Shown here in pieces: positions 15,168 through 23,079 of a stretch of DNA of 30,730 nucleotides. Positions within the stretch are counted from its first letter, which is position 1; each line of letters starts with the position of its first letter. The stretch covers positions 1 through 30,730 of the forward strand of contig JBFWMP010000019.1 in the NCBI GenBank assembly GCA_050251575.1. The letters run 5' to 3'. Under the pieces are notes generated by a model. The model was given only the letters and a program-made list of their open reading frames with translations. It did no database searches and was not told the DNA's origin. A program made the position numbers and the translations under genes. Origin of the DNA: X23 sp050251575. Its GTDB lineage: Bacteria > Bacillota > Clostridia > SK-Y3.

Positions 15168-16127
15168 TTATTTATAAAAATCTAGCCATCCCTTACGTTT
15201 AAACCAATAAAACAAAGCTACGCCTATTCCTCCCATAAATCCCAGTACCAAAAAGTATCCATACTTCCAACGAAGTTCCGGCATATATGAGAAGTTCATC
15301 CCATATACCCCTGCAATAAAAGTTAGAGGTATAAATATTGCAGTAATAACAGTAAGTACTGTCATTATGATATTCATACGGTTAGAATTAATTGAAAGAT
15401 AGCTGTCCCGTATGTCTGCTGTCATATCCCGATTGGATTCTATCATATCTGAGAGTTTAAGCAGATGATCATAGATATCTGCAAAATAAAGATAGCTATC
15501 TTCGAACTCTTTTAAATGTGTGGAATTTAATATCCTATATAGTAAATCTCTCATTGAATTAATGGTACGTCTCAGCTTCAACAGATCACTGCGAATATCG
15601 AATAGCTGCTCCACCAAGTTCCGGGACATTGTCTTTCTCGCAAGGCTATCAAGATCACTCAACTCATCTTCAATGCGGTATACTGCAGGAAAGTACTGGT
15701 CAACAATTTTATCCATTATTAGATAAGTAATATAAATGTGTCCTTGAGTCCAAGTTTTTGAATTTACTTTCACTTCATCCCACGCTTGATTAATCTCAGG
15801 TAAATCTTCAGAATGGTATGAAACTACAAAATTCTCACCTATGAACAAATCAACTTCTTGCACTAATAACGTTTCATGATTTAACGAATGCATCACAAAA
15901 AAGTCATAACTTCCATAATAATCAATCTTAGGGCGCTGCAAATAATAAAGACAATCTTCGATTGCTAAATGGTGGAACTTAAAATAACTATCCAATAGCT
16001 TGATCTCTTCTTGACTCGGATTATTAAAATCTACCCAAAACCAATGAATATCATCGCTATTTAATTGTTCAATCTTCATATCATCAACTAGCATGCCATT
16101 TTTCTTTAAAGCCAATATACGAATCAC
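15168..16127 (-). CDS. corA: CorA-family magnesium transporter
   Basis: 319 residues, the family's usual length. A large N-terminal cytoplasmic domain precedes two C-terminal membrane helices joined by a loop carrying the signature Tyr-Gly-Met-Asn ('YGMNF', GMN at 276-278), which forms the selectivity filter of the pentameric channel. A short basic tail ends the protein. It would import Mg2+ (related members carry Co2+, Ni2+ or export Zn2+). The GTG start at 16127 has GAGGT upstream at 8 bases. Monocistronic. No Mg2+ riboswitch was recognised in the 175-bp leader. Confidence 0.93.
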   Translation of the reverse strand: MIRILALKKNGMLVDDMKIEQLNSDDIHWFWVDFNNPSQEEIKLLDSYFKFHHLAIEDCLYYLQRPKIDYYGSYDFFVMHSLNHETLLVQEVDLFIGENFVVSYHSEDLPEINQAWDEVKVNSKTWTQGHIYITYLIMDKIVDQYFPAVYRIEDELSDLDSLARKTMSRNLVEQLFDIRSDLLKLRRTINSMRDLLYRILNSTHLKEFEDSYLYFADIYDHLLKLSDMIESNRDMTADIRDSYLSINSNRMNIIMTVLTVITAIFIPLTFIAGVYGMNFSYMPELRWKYGYFLVLGFMGGIGVALFYWFKRKGWLDFYK

Positions 16128-16302
16128 GATAATTGACCTCGCTTATATAAAAATTTCTTCTTAATTCAAATCAGTATATCACTGCCTATCCAATTTGCCA
16201 AGGTCATTTATTTGCACAAGAAACAGCTCCTTTATATTTCCATACTATGTTGAGTAATAGGGCACTTCATTCAGGAGATCATACCCTTCTATAATAAGAT
16301 CT

Positions 16303-17454
16303 TTACTTATTTTTTATATAATGTGCCATAGACAAGTTAGGTGCTTCATACTGTACCCCTTCTATTACTATGCTCGTCTCTATCATCAAGTCAATGTTTA
16401 CAATCTCTATATTTACTGCTTTTTGTTTAATGACTTTTACCTTCGGCCTCAGTGGATAATTAATATTTATCTCTTCGACTACCGCGACCTCTCCATTACT
16501 CAGCTTTACTAGCGTTCCCACCGGATAAGGAACTATCTTTCTCACAAATGCCTGCACCATCATAAAATCAAAATGTCTACCGGCACTACCCATAAGCATC
16601 TCTATGACCTCGTTAGGTGATAAGGCTCTCCTATATGGCCGGTCAGATGTCAATGCATCATACACATCCGTAATAGCGACAATCTTTGCCAATGTATGAA
16701 TCTGAAATTCTTCAATCCCCTTAGGATAACCCGTTCCATCGATTTTTTCATGATGCTGCAGTATTATTACTTTTGCAGTGGCCGGTAAATCTCTGCTATC
16801 TTTCAGATATTCATAACCTTTGGTGGTATGCTCCTTAATCAGGTTATACTCTTCTTCAGTAAGCTCACTAGATTTATTTAATATCTCTTTTGAAATAAAC
16901 ACCTTACCGATATCATGAAGAATTGCTCCTATACACAATTCATTAAGTTCTTTATGTTTCAGACCAAACTCTACACCCAAAACCAGTGATAGAATCGCAA
17001 CATTTACACAATGTTCATATGTATAGTTATCCATGCTTTTAATATCAACAAGACTGATGAGGGTACTCTTATTGGTTAGCACTTCTTCCACTATACTTTT
17101 TGATATCTGACTTATTTCTTCTATTTTAAGTTGTTTTTTTGTATGTAGCTGCCTCTTACTGACAGTACTCGTCTCAATCTTTGAAGATTCTATATTTTTC
17201 TGAAAATCCTCAAATGCATTTTTTATAGTTTTCACTGCTTTATTTTTTATTTCAGGCTTGATGATATCTTCTATCTCGTTATTGCTATATTCATCATTGA
17301 TATAAATTGTCTGTATCCCACTGTCTGTAACTCTTTTTAGTAATGAATCATGAAGAATCGTCCCCTGTTTCAAAAGAACTCTTCCATCTATATCATAAAG
17401 TGTTTTACCTAAAGTGCAATTTTCTTTCACGCAATTCACCGGCACTAAACGCAT
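16303..17454 (-). CDS. HD-GYP domain protein under riboswitch control, probable c-di-GMP phosphodiesterase
   Basis: 383 residues from the ATG at 17454, chosen because GGGGGG lies 6 bases upstream; the frame is open to a TTG at 17469. The N-terminal region resembles DUF3391 ('VNCVKENCTLGKTLYD') and leads through a basic helical linker to the HD-GYP domain: 'HCVNVAIL' (H148), H180-D181 in 'ILHDIGKVFIS', and 'HHEKIDGTGYP' (234-244). It would hydrolyse c-di-GMP. The architecture matches the HD-GYP gene at 7321-8376. Its leader carries a c-di-GMP-I riboswitch and terminator, so its synthesis is probably set by its own substrate. No transmembrane segment is seen. Confidence 0.9.
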   Translation of the reverse strand: MRLVPVNCVKENCTLGKTLYDIDGRVLLKQGTILHDSLLKRVTDSGIQTIYINDEYSNNEIEDIIKPEIKNKAVKTIKNAFEDFQKNIESSKIETSTVSKRQLHTKKQLKIEEISQISKSIVEEVLTNKSTLISLVDIKSMDNYTYEHCVNVAILSLVLGVEFGLKHKELNELCIGAILHDIGKVFISKEILNKSSELTEEEYNLIKEHTTKGYEYLKDSRDLPATAKVIILQHHEKIDGTGYPKGIEEFQIHTLAKIVAITDVYDALTSDRPYRRALSPNEVIEMLMGSAGRHFDFMMVQAFVRKIVPYPVGTLVKLSNGEVAVVEEININYPLRPKVKVIKQKAVNIEIVNIDLMIETSIVIEGVQYEAPNLSMAHYIKNK

Positions 17455-17497
17455 ATATATCCCCCCCAACTGCCAATTTGTACTTCTTCTATCAAAT

Positions 17498-17527
17498 AAA
17501 AAAACCGTAGCATAAAAAAAGCTACGG
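17498..17527 (-). terminator. Riboswitch-controlled intrinsic terminator
   Basis: On the minus strand CCGTAGC (17521-17527) and GCTACGG (17505-17511) form a perfect 7-bp stem followed by seven Ts (17498-17504). It lies between the aptamer and the HD-GYP start. The first arm contains CGTAGC, which can instead pair with GCTACG inside the aptamer's 3' half (17582-17587), giving a candidate antiterminator. Confidence 0.85.
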
Positions 17528-17563
17528 CTGTCAAAGCAATGTGTAAATAAAATAAATATAATA

Positions 17564-17652
17564 CTTTGGCAGCCTGGCTATCGTAGCGCTCTTGATATAA
17601 CACCTTAGACCCATAGCTTTGCGTCCTTACTTTTCAATAAGTTTGCCTTTTT
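17564..17652 (-). promoter_or_regulatory. Cyclic di-GMP-I (GEMM-I) riboswitch aptamer
   Basis: Read on the minus strand, the conserved blocks occur in order with correct spacing: GGCAAAC (17641-17647), a GAAA tetraloop in the first arm, GGACGCAAAGC (17616-17626), GGGTCTAAGG (17603-17612) and a closing GATAGCCAGGCTGCC (17568-17582). This is the GEMM-I consensus, including the tetraloop and its receptor helix. It binds c-di-GMP and here precedes a terminator and an HD-GYP gene. The regulatory sign (on or off) cannot be settled by eye. Confidence 0.9.
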
Positions 17653-17742
17653 ATGAATACTTAACTTGTAAATTATAGTACTTTCATCTTGCCCTGTCAA
17701 TATCATTAATTTTCTTAGTTAAATACGCTGTATCCCATTATA

Positions 17743-17888
17743 TCGAGACCACTGAAAAAGTCCAGATTTGTGTCATTCTGAATGAAATGAAGAATCTTAA
17801 AAGCTGCTTAGATACTAAGATTCTTCGCTCCGCTCAGAATGACATTCTTGGATTTTTTCATATTATTTGACTTTATCAGTGGTTTCCA
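17743..17888. repeat. MITE-like palindromic element, copy 2
   Basis: About 146 bp. The outer ends TCGAGACCACTGAAAAAGTC (17743-17762) and 17869-17888 are inverted with four mismatches, and the core CCACTGAAAAAGTC matches 13 of 14. The inner pair GTCATTCTGA (17772-17781) / TCAGAATGAC (17834-17843) is perfect. It is inverted relative to copy 1 at 8924-9079. It ends 2 bp from the 3' end of the YczE-type gene and may serve as its terminator. The non-coding stretch 17455-17890 is thus riboswitch, terminator and this element. Confidence 0.75.
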
Positions 17889-17890
17889 TA

Positions 17891-18568
17891 TCAAGGACTA
17901 TCTGTTTTAGTTTTTCCCGATTTCACCAATCTTCTCAATAACCATTTAATATCTTCATCAATAAATCTGTGCTTCACTTCACTTACATTAAAATGAAATA
18001 TTTTAAATGCAAACTGTATAAAATATCCTATGGTTAGTGCTACTACTAAAGTTCCTATGCCGATATATCCTCCGAGAAGATAACCTAATATAAGTACCCC
18101 TGATTCGATAACATTTCTGATGAATCCGACCGATTTTTGTGTCTTCTTTGTCAGTGCAATCATCAATCCATCTCTAGGACCTGAGCCAAGCCCCACTCTT
18201 AAATAAAAATAACTCCCTACTCCTATGATAAACATTCCTGCCAATAACATCAAAAATCTTGGCAACTCATGGGTAAAAGTTGGAATGAACTTGTTAAGCA
18301 TTAAGAAATCTAAAAACAAACCAACAAATAACATGTTGGCTAATGTTCCCCACCCCGTTCTTTCACCTAAGAAGGAATTTATTATTATGAGAATAATTCC
18401 TGCTATAATGCTTACCTGTCCCAGTGTAATATTGGTCTTTGCTGAAATTCCTTGGTGGAAGACATCCCAAGGTGCAAGTCCAAAGTTTGCATTTATTGTC
18501 ATCACAATGCCTACTGCAAATAAAAAAAGCCCTAAAAATAGTTGTATTACTCTCGTAACAATTTTCAC
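17891..18568 (-). CDS. YczE/YitT-type integral membrane protein
   Basis: 225 residues from the GTG at 18568, which has AAGGAG 7 bases upstream; an ATG six codons earlier (18586) has a weaker site. It has about five membrane spans. Two repeated signatures identify the YczE family: 'NFGLAPWDVFHQGIS' in the first half and 'RVGLGSGPRDGLMIALTKKT' in the second, reflecting an internal duplication. The family is related to YitT/YyaS and its role is not established. The C-terminal tail is cytoplasmic and basic. Monocistronic. Confidence 0.82.
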   Translation of the reverse strand: MKIVTRVIQLFLGLFLFAVGIVMTINANFGLAPWDVFHQGISAKTNITLGQVSIIAGIILIIINSFLGERTGWGTLANMLFVGLFLDFLMLNKFIPTFTHELPRFLMLLAGMFIIGVGSYFYLRVGLGSGPRDGLMIALTKKTQKSVGFIRNVIESGVLILGYLLGGYIGIGTLVVALTIGYFIQFAFKIFHFNVSEVKHRFIDEDIKWLLRRLVKSGKTKTDSP

Positions 18569-18769
18569 AGATATTCTCCTTGTCATTAATGCCCTTTTTC
18601 TGCATCTTATTATGTATTTACAGACTATTATATAGAATAAGGTAATAACACTTCTTTTTTATATGATATTATAGTATAATAACGGTAGACATTCAACAAA
18701 CAATAATAAAGAACTTAAAAAGTATTAAAAATATCGAATAGGTTATTCTAATTTATGGGGGGTAAACTT

Positions 18770-19282
18770 ATGGAACTTTTTATGGATTTAACGAATCTTG
18801 TTGCTGACACCGGCTGGATACCTATTCTTTGCTTTGCTCTAGGCATAGGATTGATATTGATAGAAATGCTTGCACCGGGCTTTGGGGTTCCGGGAATCAG
18901 CGGTATTGTTTTGCTTCTTCTTGGAGTGGTCATGACTGCTAAAACATTATTTCAAGCATTCATTATGATTATCATCATCCTTGCTATTTTAGGTATTGCC
19001 GTTGCAGTAATATTGCGTTCGGCTACAAAAGGTCATTTATCTAAATCACTTATTCTATCCGATTCAATGAAAAAGGAATCAGGATATATCAGTACAGAAG
19101 CTCTTGACTCTTTTATTAATAAAGAAGGAATTACTGCAACTAATCTCCGTCCTTCGGGTTCAGTAGACTTTGATGGAATAAAATTAGATGCTGTATCAGA
19201 ATCATCCTTCATTACAAAAGATACAAAAGTAAAAGTAATTAAGATTTCCGGACCACGAATTGTGGTCAGAGAAATAGAGTAG
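18770..19282 (+). CDS. NfeD-family membrane protein
   Basis: 170 residues from the ATG at 18770, preceded by GGGGGGT at 6 bases; an upstream in-frame ATG at 18755 lies before that site. The first half has hydrophobic helices with 'LIEMLAPGFGVPGISGI', the conserved Glu-x-x-x-x-Gly-x-G-x-x-G motif of NfeD proteins. The last 60 residues form the small OB-fold domain, with 'GITATNLRPSGSVDFDG' as its typical start. This is the short NfeD form without a protease domain. It precedes floA by 31 bp, the common nfeD-floA pairing. NfeD proteins partner membrane flotillins in organising membrane microdomains. Confidence 0.9.
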   Translation: MELFMDLTNLVADTGWIPILCFALGIGLILIEMLAPGFGVPGISGIVLLLLGVVMTAKTLFQAFIMIIIILAILGIAVAVILRSATKGHLSKSLILSDSMKKESGYISTEALDSFINKEGITATNLRPSGSVDFDGIKLDAVSESSFITKDTKVKVIKISGPRIVVREIE

Positions 19283-19313
19283 TATTTCAAATCACTATGA
19301 GAGGAGACTATTT

Positions 19314-20306
19314 ATGGATTTTATTGTTATTGTTATTTTACTAGTTCTGGCGATTATTGTTTTGTCCCTATTCTTTAGCTTTATTCCCATCGGTCTGTGG
19401 ATTTCTGCATTAGCGGCAAACGTAAATATCGGTATCTTTACTTTGATTGGCATGCGCCTGAGAAGGGTTGTCCCGTCAAGGATTGTAAATCCTATGATCA
19501 AAGCAATAAAGGCAGGTCTTGATGTCTCTGCTAACAAACTTGAGGCACATTATCTGGCAGGAGGTAACGTTGACAGAGTGGTAAATGCTCTTATCGCTGC
19601 ACAAAGAGCAAATATTCCTCTTGAGTTTGAAAGAGCTGCCGCTATTGACTTGGCAGGTCGAGATGTCCTCCAAGCAGTACAAATGAGTGTTAATCCAAAA
19701 GTCATCGAGACTCCGATAGTAGCTGCTATTGCTAAGGATGGTATTGAACTCCGTGCTAAAGCAAGGGTAACTGTACGAGCTAATATTGACCGCTTGGTAG
19801 GTGGCGCTGGAGAAGAAACAATTATTGCCCGTGTCGGCGAAGGCATTGTTACTACCGTAGGTAGTGCAGAAACACATAAGCAGGTACTTGAAAATCCCGA
19901 TATGATTTCCAAAACTGTATTGAGCAAGGGTCTTGATGCCGGTACTGCTTTTGAAATCTTATCCATTGATATCGCGGATATCGATGTAGGCAGAAATATT
20001 GGTGCTCAATTACAAACAGACCAAGCAGAAGCAGACAAACGTATTGCACAGGCAAAAGCGGAAGAGAGAAGAGCGATGGCTGTTGCAAGAGAGCAAGAAA
20101 TGAAAGCCTCTGTTCAGGAGATGAGAGCAAAGGTTGTGGAAGCTGAAGCAGAAGTGCCAAAAGCTATGTCAGCTGCTTTAAGAGAAGGTAAGCTAGGCGT
20201 AATGGATTATTACAATATGCAAAACATTGTTGCTGATACACAAATGAGAGATTCTATTTCAAAAGTGGGTAAAAATGATACTCCTGGTGGAGAAAAAAAT
20301 AGATAG
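19314..20306 (+). CDS. floA: Flotillin-like protein FloA
   Basis: 330 residues, the length of bacterial FloA. An N-terminal hydrophobic hairpin (about 1-50) anchors it in the membrane. An SPFH domain follows ('LEAHYLAGGNVDRVVNALIAAQRA', 'VETPIVAAIAKDGIELRAKARVTVRAN' type sequence), then a long Glu/Ala-rich coiled coil (about 230-300) that drives oligomerisation, and a short flexible tail. FloA scaffolds functional membrane microdomains that host signalling and secretion proteins. The ATG at 19314 has GAGGAG upstream. It is followed 10 bp later by a strong terminator, so nfeD-floA is a closed two-gene operon. Confidence 0.95.
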   Translation: MDFIVIVILLVLAIIVLSLFFSFIPIGLWISALAANVNIGIFTLIGMRLRRVVPSRIVNPMIKAIKAGLDVSANKLEAHYLAGGNVDRVVNALIAAQRANIPLEFERAAAIDLAGRDVLQAVQMSVNPKVIETPIVAAIAKDGIELRAKARVTVRANIDRLVGGAGEETIIARVGEGIVTTVGSAETHKQVLENPDMISKTVLSKGLDAGTAFEILSIDIADIDVGRNIGAQLQTDQAEADKRIAQAKAEERRAMAVAREQEMKASVQEMRAKVVEAEAEVPKAMSAALREGKLGVMDYYNMQNIVADTQMRDSISKVGKNDTPGGEKNR

Positions 20307-20315
20307 CAGATAGCT

Positions 20316-20345
20316 AAAGGGCGACACAGTGTGTCGCCCTTTTTA
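20316..20345. terminator. Terminator between floA and the aldo/keto reductase gene
   Basis: AAAGGGCGACAC (20316-20327) and GTGTCGCCCTTT form a near-perfect GC-rich stem with a 4-base loop and a T5 tail on the plus strand. The A-run before it allows function on the minus strand for the convergent reductase gene. Confidence 0.93.
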
Positions 20346-20378
20346 TTTTTGAATGGATATGGAGACTTCCGGAGCTTC

Positions 20379-21332
20379 TTAAACCATCCTAATAGCAAAT
20401 TCCTTACATGCGCCCACACAATAGCCACATTGCAGACAAGCATCCTGCTGAATGACGGCAACATTTTCTTTGATTGTAATGGCTTTGTTTGGACAGGTAA
20501 TAACGCAAGTACCGCAGTTTTTACAAATATGCTTTATGACCTTGAATTCTTTCTTAAACTCTTTAATCGAAGGCAGCTTCACTGTATCCACATCTTCAGC
20601 ATTAAAGTAATCCACATTATATTTAACTTCCTGAACACTGACCATCCCTAATGCAATAGAAGCATATCCTGAAATAGAACGTGCAAATGATAACGCCTTA
20701 TGGTAATCACTCACCAGTGACCCTCCGGCTAATACCTTCATCAGATAGACTCCTTTTTCTTTTTCGGCACATGCTGCAATCGCATCTTGCATCTCAGTAA
20801 TAGAACCATCCATGATACCTTTTCCCTTTATATTAATAATAGGAAAAACTACATCAATCTCTTCTCTTTCAGAAGCTACTTTTGTAACCGCTGCGGAGTG
20901 AGTGCTAATACCTACCGCTTTTATAATTCCCTTTTTCTTATTATCTAAAAGACAGCGGAGAGCTTCCTTATGGGTATCAAAGATTTCTACACCATTCCTT
21001 GACCCATGCAAATGAAATATGTCAATATATTCTATACCCATCATTTCCAAAGCCTCTTCTACTGCTTGCTGCATATCTTCATACGTTCTTGCTGCCGACT
21101 TTGTTGCAATAATAGGCCTTTGTTCTACTCTTTGCAGTGCTCTTCCTATAGACTCATATACACGATACACCTGAGCGGTATCAATAAAATTAATTCCTTT
21201 TTCAAGTGCTGCCACTACAATTTCCGTACATTCTTCTATGGATAGGTTTTTCTGCAATGGTCCCATGGGAAGGGCTCCAAAACACAATTCTGTGACTTCC
21301 ATTCCTGTTCTGCCTAATATACTTTTTTTCAT
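20379..21332 (-). CDS. Aldo/keto reductase with C-terminal 2[4Fe-4S] ferredoxin domain
   Basis: 317 residues. Residues 1-255 form the aldo/keto reductase barrel: D51 and Y56 in 'DTAQVY', K78 in 'IIATKS' and H109 in 'FHLHGS' match the usual catalytic tetrad. The C-terminal part has two Cys-x2-Cys-x2-Cys-x3-Cys clusters (C270-C280 and C299-C309). Such fusions are common in anaerobes and could pass electrons between ferredoxin and a carbonyl substrate; no substrate can be given. The ATG at 21332 has GGAG upstream. It is convergent with floA. Confidence 0.9.
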   Translation of the reverse strand: MKKSILGRTGMEVTELCFGALPMGPLQKNLSIEECTEIVVAALEKGINFIDTAQVYRVYESIGRALQRVEQRPIIATKSAARTYEDMQQAVEEALEMMGIEYIDIFHLHGSRNGVEIFDTHKEALRCLLDNKKKGIIKAVGISTHSAAVTKVASEREEIDVVFPIINIKGKGIMDGSITEMQDAIAACAEKEKGVYLMKVLAGGSLVSDYHKALSFARSISGYASIALGMVSVQEVKYNVDYFNAEDVDTVKLPSIKEFKKEFKVIKHICKNCGTCVITCPNKAITIKENVAVIQQDACLQCGYCVGACKEFAIRMV

Positions 21333-21465
21333 TATTCCACTCCTTATTTGAATATATTACTATTGTATTATTTCCACCTCATTATTTCAAGGAAAATTTA
21401 TCCTTCTACCTATTCCTTTATATGAATAAAATAAGTTAAGAAACCTTTTAATGGGGGCGTTTTTA

Positions 21466-23025
21466 TTGAAAATAAATACAAAATCTTTACTATATGGTAC
21501 ATTTGTGCTGACCGCTGCTAATTTTTTTGTCCGTATGTTAGGATTTATATATCGTGTATTTTTAAGCAGATTTATCGGTGCAGAGGGCATGGGCCTTGTA
21601 CAGCTTATCTCTCCGCTTTATATGGTAAGCATTACGTTGACCGCCTCCGGTATTCCTACCGCTGTTTCCCGTTTGATAGCGCAGCAAAAAGCTGTAAACA
21701 ATATAAGTGGAATTAAAAAGACCTTAGTTATTTCTTTATCCCTTGCAGCATCCATATCCCTTTGTATAACCTGCATCTTATATCTCAGTATGGATAGTGT
21801 CGCAGGGAATATATTAAAGGATATGCGAACCATTCCTTCACTTTTTATTTTTACGCCTTGTATCATCATTATTGCACTTGGTGCCGTGCTTAAAGGCTAC
21901 TTTTATGGTTTAAAGGATATTCATCCATCCGCTTTGGCTGAAATCATTGAACAAATCGTTAGAATGGGACTGGTACTGGCTTTACTACTATGGCTTCCGC
22001 CTTTGAATATTGAAATATCTGCAGCTGTCGTAACATTTGGCATGGTAATCGGCGAATTAGCCAGCCTTCTATATCTGCATTATTGCTATTATCATTCAAA
22101 ACAATCTACTGGGTTCAAACATACTAGTCAGTCATCCGTATCTTTAATAAAAAACATTTTAGCCATTGCATTTCCTGTTACTTTTACCCGCCTTATATCC
22201 TCTGTGATGATGGCTGCCAATTCCATATTGATACCCCAAAGACTCATGACAAGTGGGATGAACAATCATCAAGCGATAAGCACCTTTGGGATTATATCCG
22301 GTATGGTATTACCACTGCTCTTTTTCCCTTTTACTTTGACCAGCGCGTTATCTGTTGTCATTATCCCTAACATTTCTGAAAGTGTTGCTTTGAAAAACTG
22401 GGTAAATATTAATGATAAGATTTCTAAGAGTATCCTGATCACCTGCTTAACAGCCTTCCCATGTATGGCGTTACTAGTCCCTTTGGCACACCCTATAGGG
22501 ATAGCGATATACAATCAGCCTGACGTAGGCAAATACCTTGTTCCCTTGTCATGCTTTATTATCTTCTTCTGCCTTCAGCATACCTTAGGAAGCACCTTGA
22601 ATGGCTTGGGGAAACAGAATCGCGCAGCAGTGCATTTTATTATAGGCGGTTCTATTCAAATTCTATGCACCTATTTTCTTGTTGCACGTCCCGGTTTCGG
22701 TATTTACGGATTCATTATAGGATTTATATTAAGCAGCATCATTGTTTCTTCTCTTAACTTCTTTACAGTTATCCATATTGCCAAGATAAAAATCAGATGG
22801 ATAAAATGGTTTGGAAAACCTATCCTAGCCGCATCAGTAATGGGAGCACTGGTTTATGATTCATATGTTTCGCTGACTTCTTGCGGCATGTTTTATATTT
22901 ATTCACTGATTATTGCTGCTATTACGGGGCTATTAGTCTTTTTGTTAATTCTCATCGTATTGGGTTATATTCCCTATTCCTATATCAGAAATATGACTAA
23001 TAAAATAAGAGCCGGCAGAAAGTAG
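21466..23025 (+). CDS. spoVB: SpoVB-type polysaccharide/lipid flippase (MOP superfamily)
   Basis: 519 residues from the TTG at 21466, preceded by GGGGG at 8 bases; the ATG at 21451 has no ribosome site upstream. It is hydrophobic with about 14 membrane spans, standard for the MOP/MATE-like flippases. The N-terminal 'TAANFFVRMLGFIYRVFLSRFIGAEGMGL' is characteristic of SpoVB and its relatives. SpoVB is needed for spore cortex peptidoglycan synthesis in Bacillus, probably flipping lipid-linked precursors. Clostridia often carry several paralogues (YtgP, YkvU), so the exact member is uncertain. No clear sporulation promoter was recognised. Confidence 0.85.
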   Translation: MKINTKSLLYGTFVLTAANFFVRMLGFIYRVFLSRFIGAEGMGLVQLISPLYMVSITLTASGIPTAVSRLIAQQKAVNNISGIKKTLVISLSLAASISLCITCILYLSMDSVAGNILKDMRTIPSLFIFTPCIIIIALGAVLKGYFYGLKDIHPSALAEIIEQIVRMGLVLALLLWLPPLNIEISAAVVTFGMVIGELASLLYLHYCYYHSKQSTGFKHTSQSSVSLIKNILAIAFPVTFTRLISSVMMAANSILIPQRLMTSGMNNHQAISTFGIISGMVLPLLFFPFTLTSALSVVIIPNISESVALKNWVNINDKISKSILITCLTAFPCMALLVPLAHPIGIAIYNQPDVGKYLVPLSCFIIFFCLQHTLGSTLNGLGKQNRAAVHFIIGGSIQILCTYFLVARPGFGIYGFIIGFILSSIIVSSLNFFTVIHIAKIKIRWIKWFGKPILAASVMGALVYDSYVSLTSCGMFYIYSLIIAAITGLLVFLLILIVLGYIPYSYIRNMTNKIRAGRK

Positions 23026-23047
23026 TAAAACTTTCACCAGCTCTTAT
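23005..23047. terminator. Hairpin over the spoVB 3' end
   Basis: The sequence from ATAAGAGC at 23005 folds on GCTCTTAT ending near 23047, with a second helix GAAAGT/ACTTTC inside. It overlaps the last codons of spoVB. No long T-run follows on either strand, so its strength is uncertain. It separates the convergent spoVB and aldehyde dehydrogenase genes. Confidence 0.5.
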
Positions 23048-23079
23048 AAATACTAGTATTTCTGCTATATCTAAAAAAC

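Noticed and set aside
19476..20160. Minus-strand open frames over floA
   Set aside because: Overlapping antisense shadows in several frames with no ribosome sites; floA coding is unambiguous.
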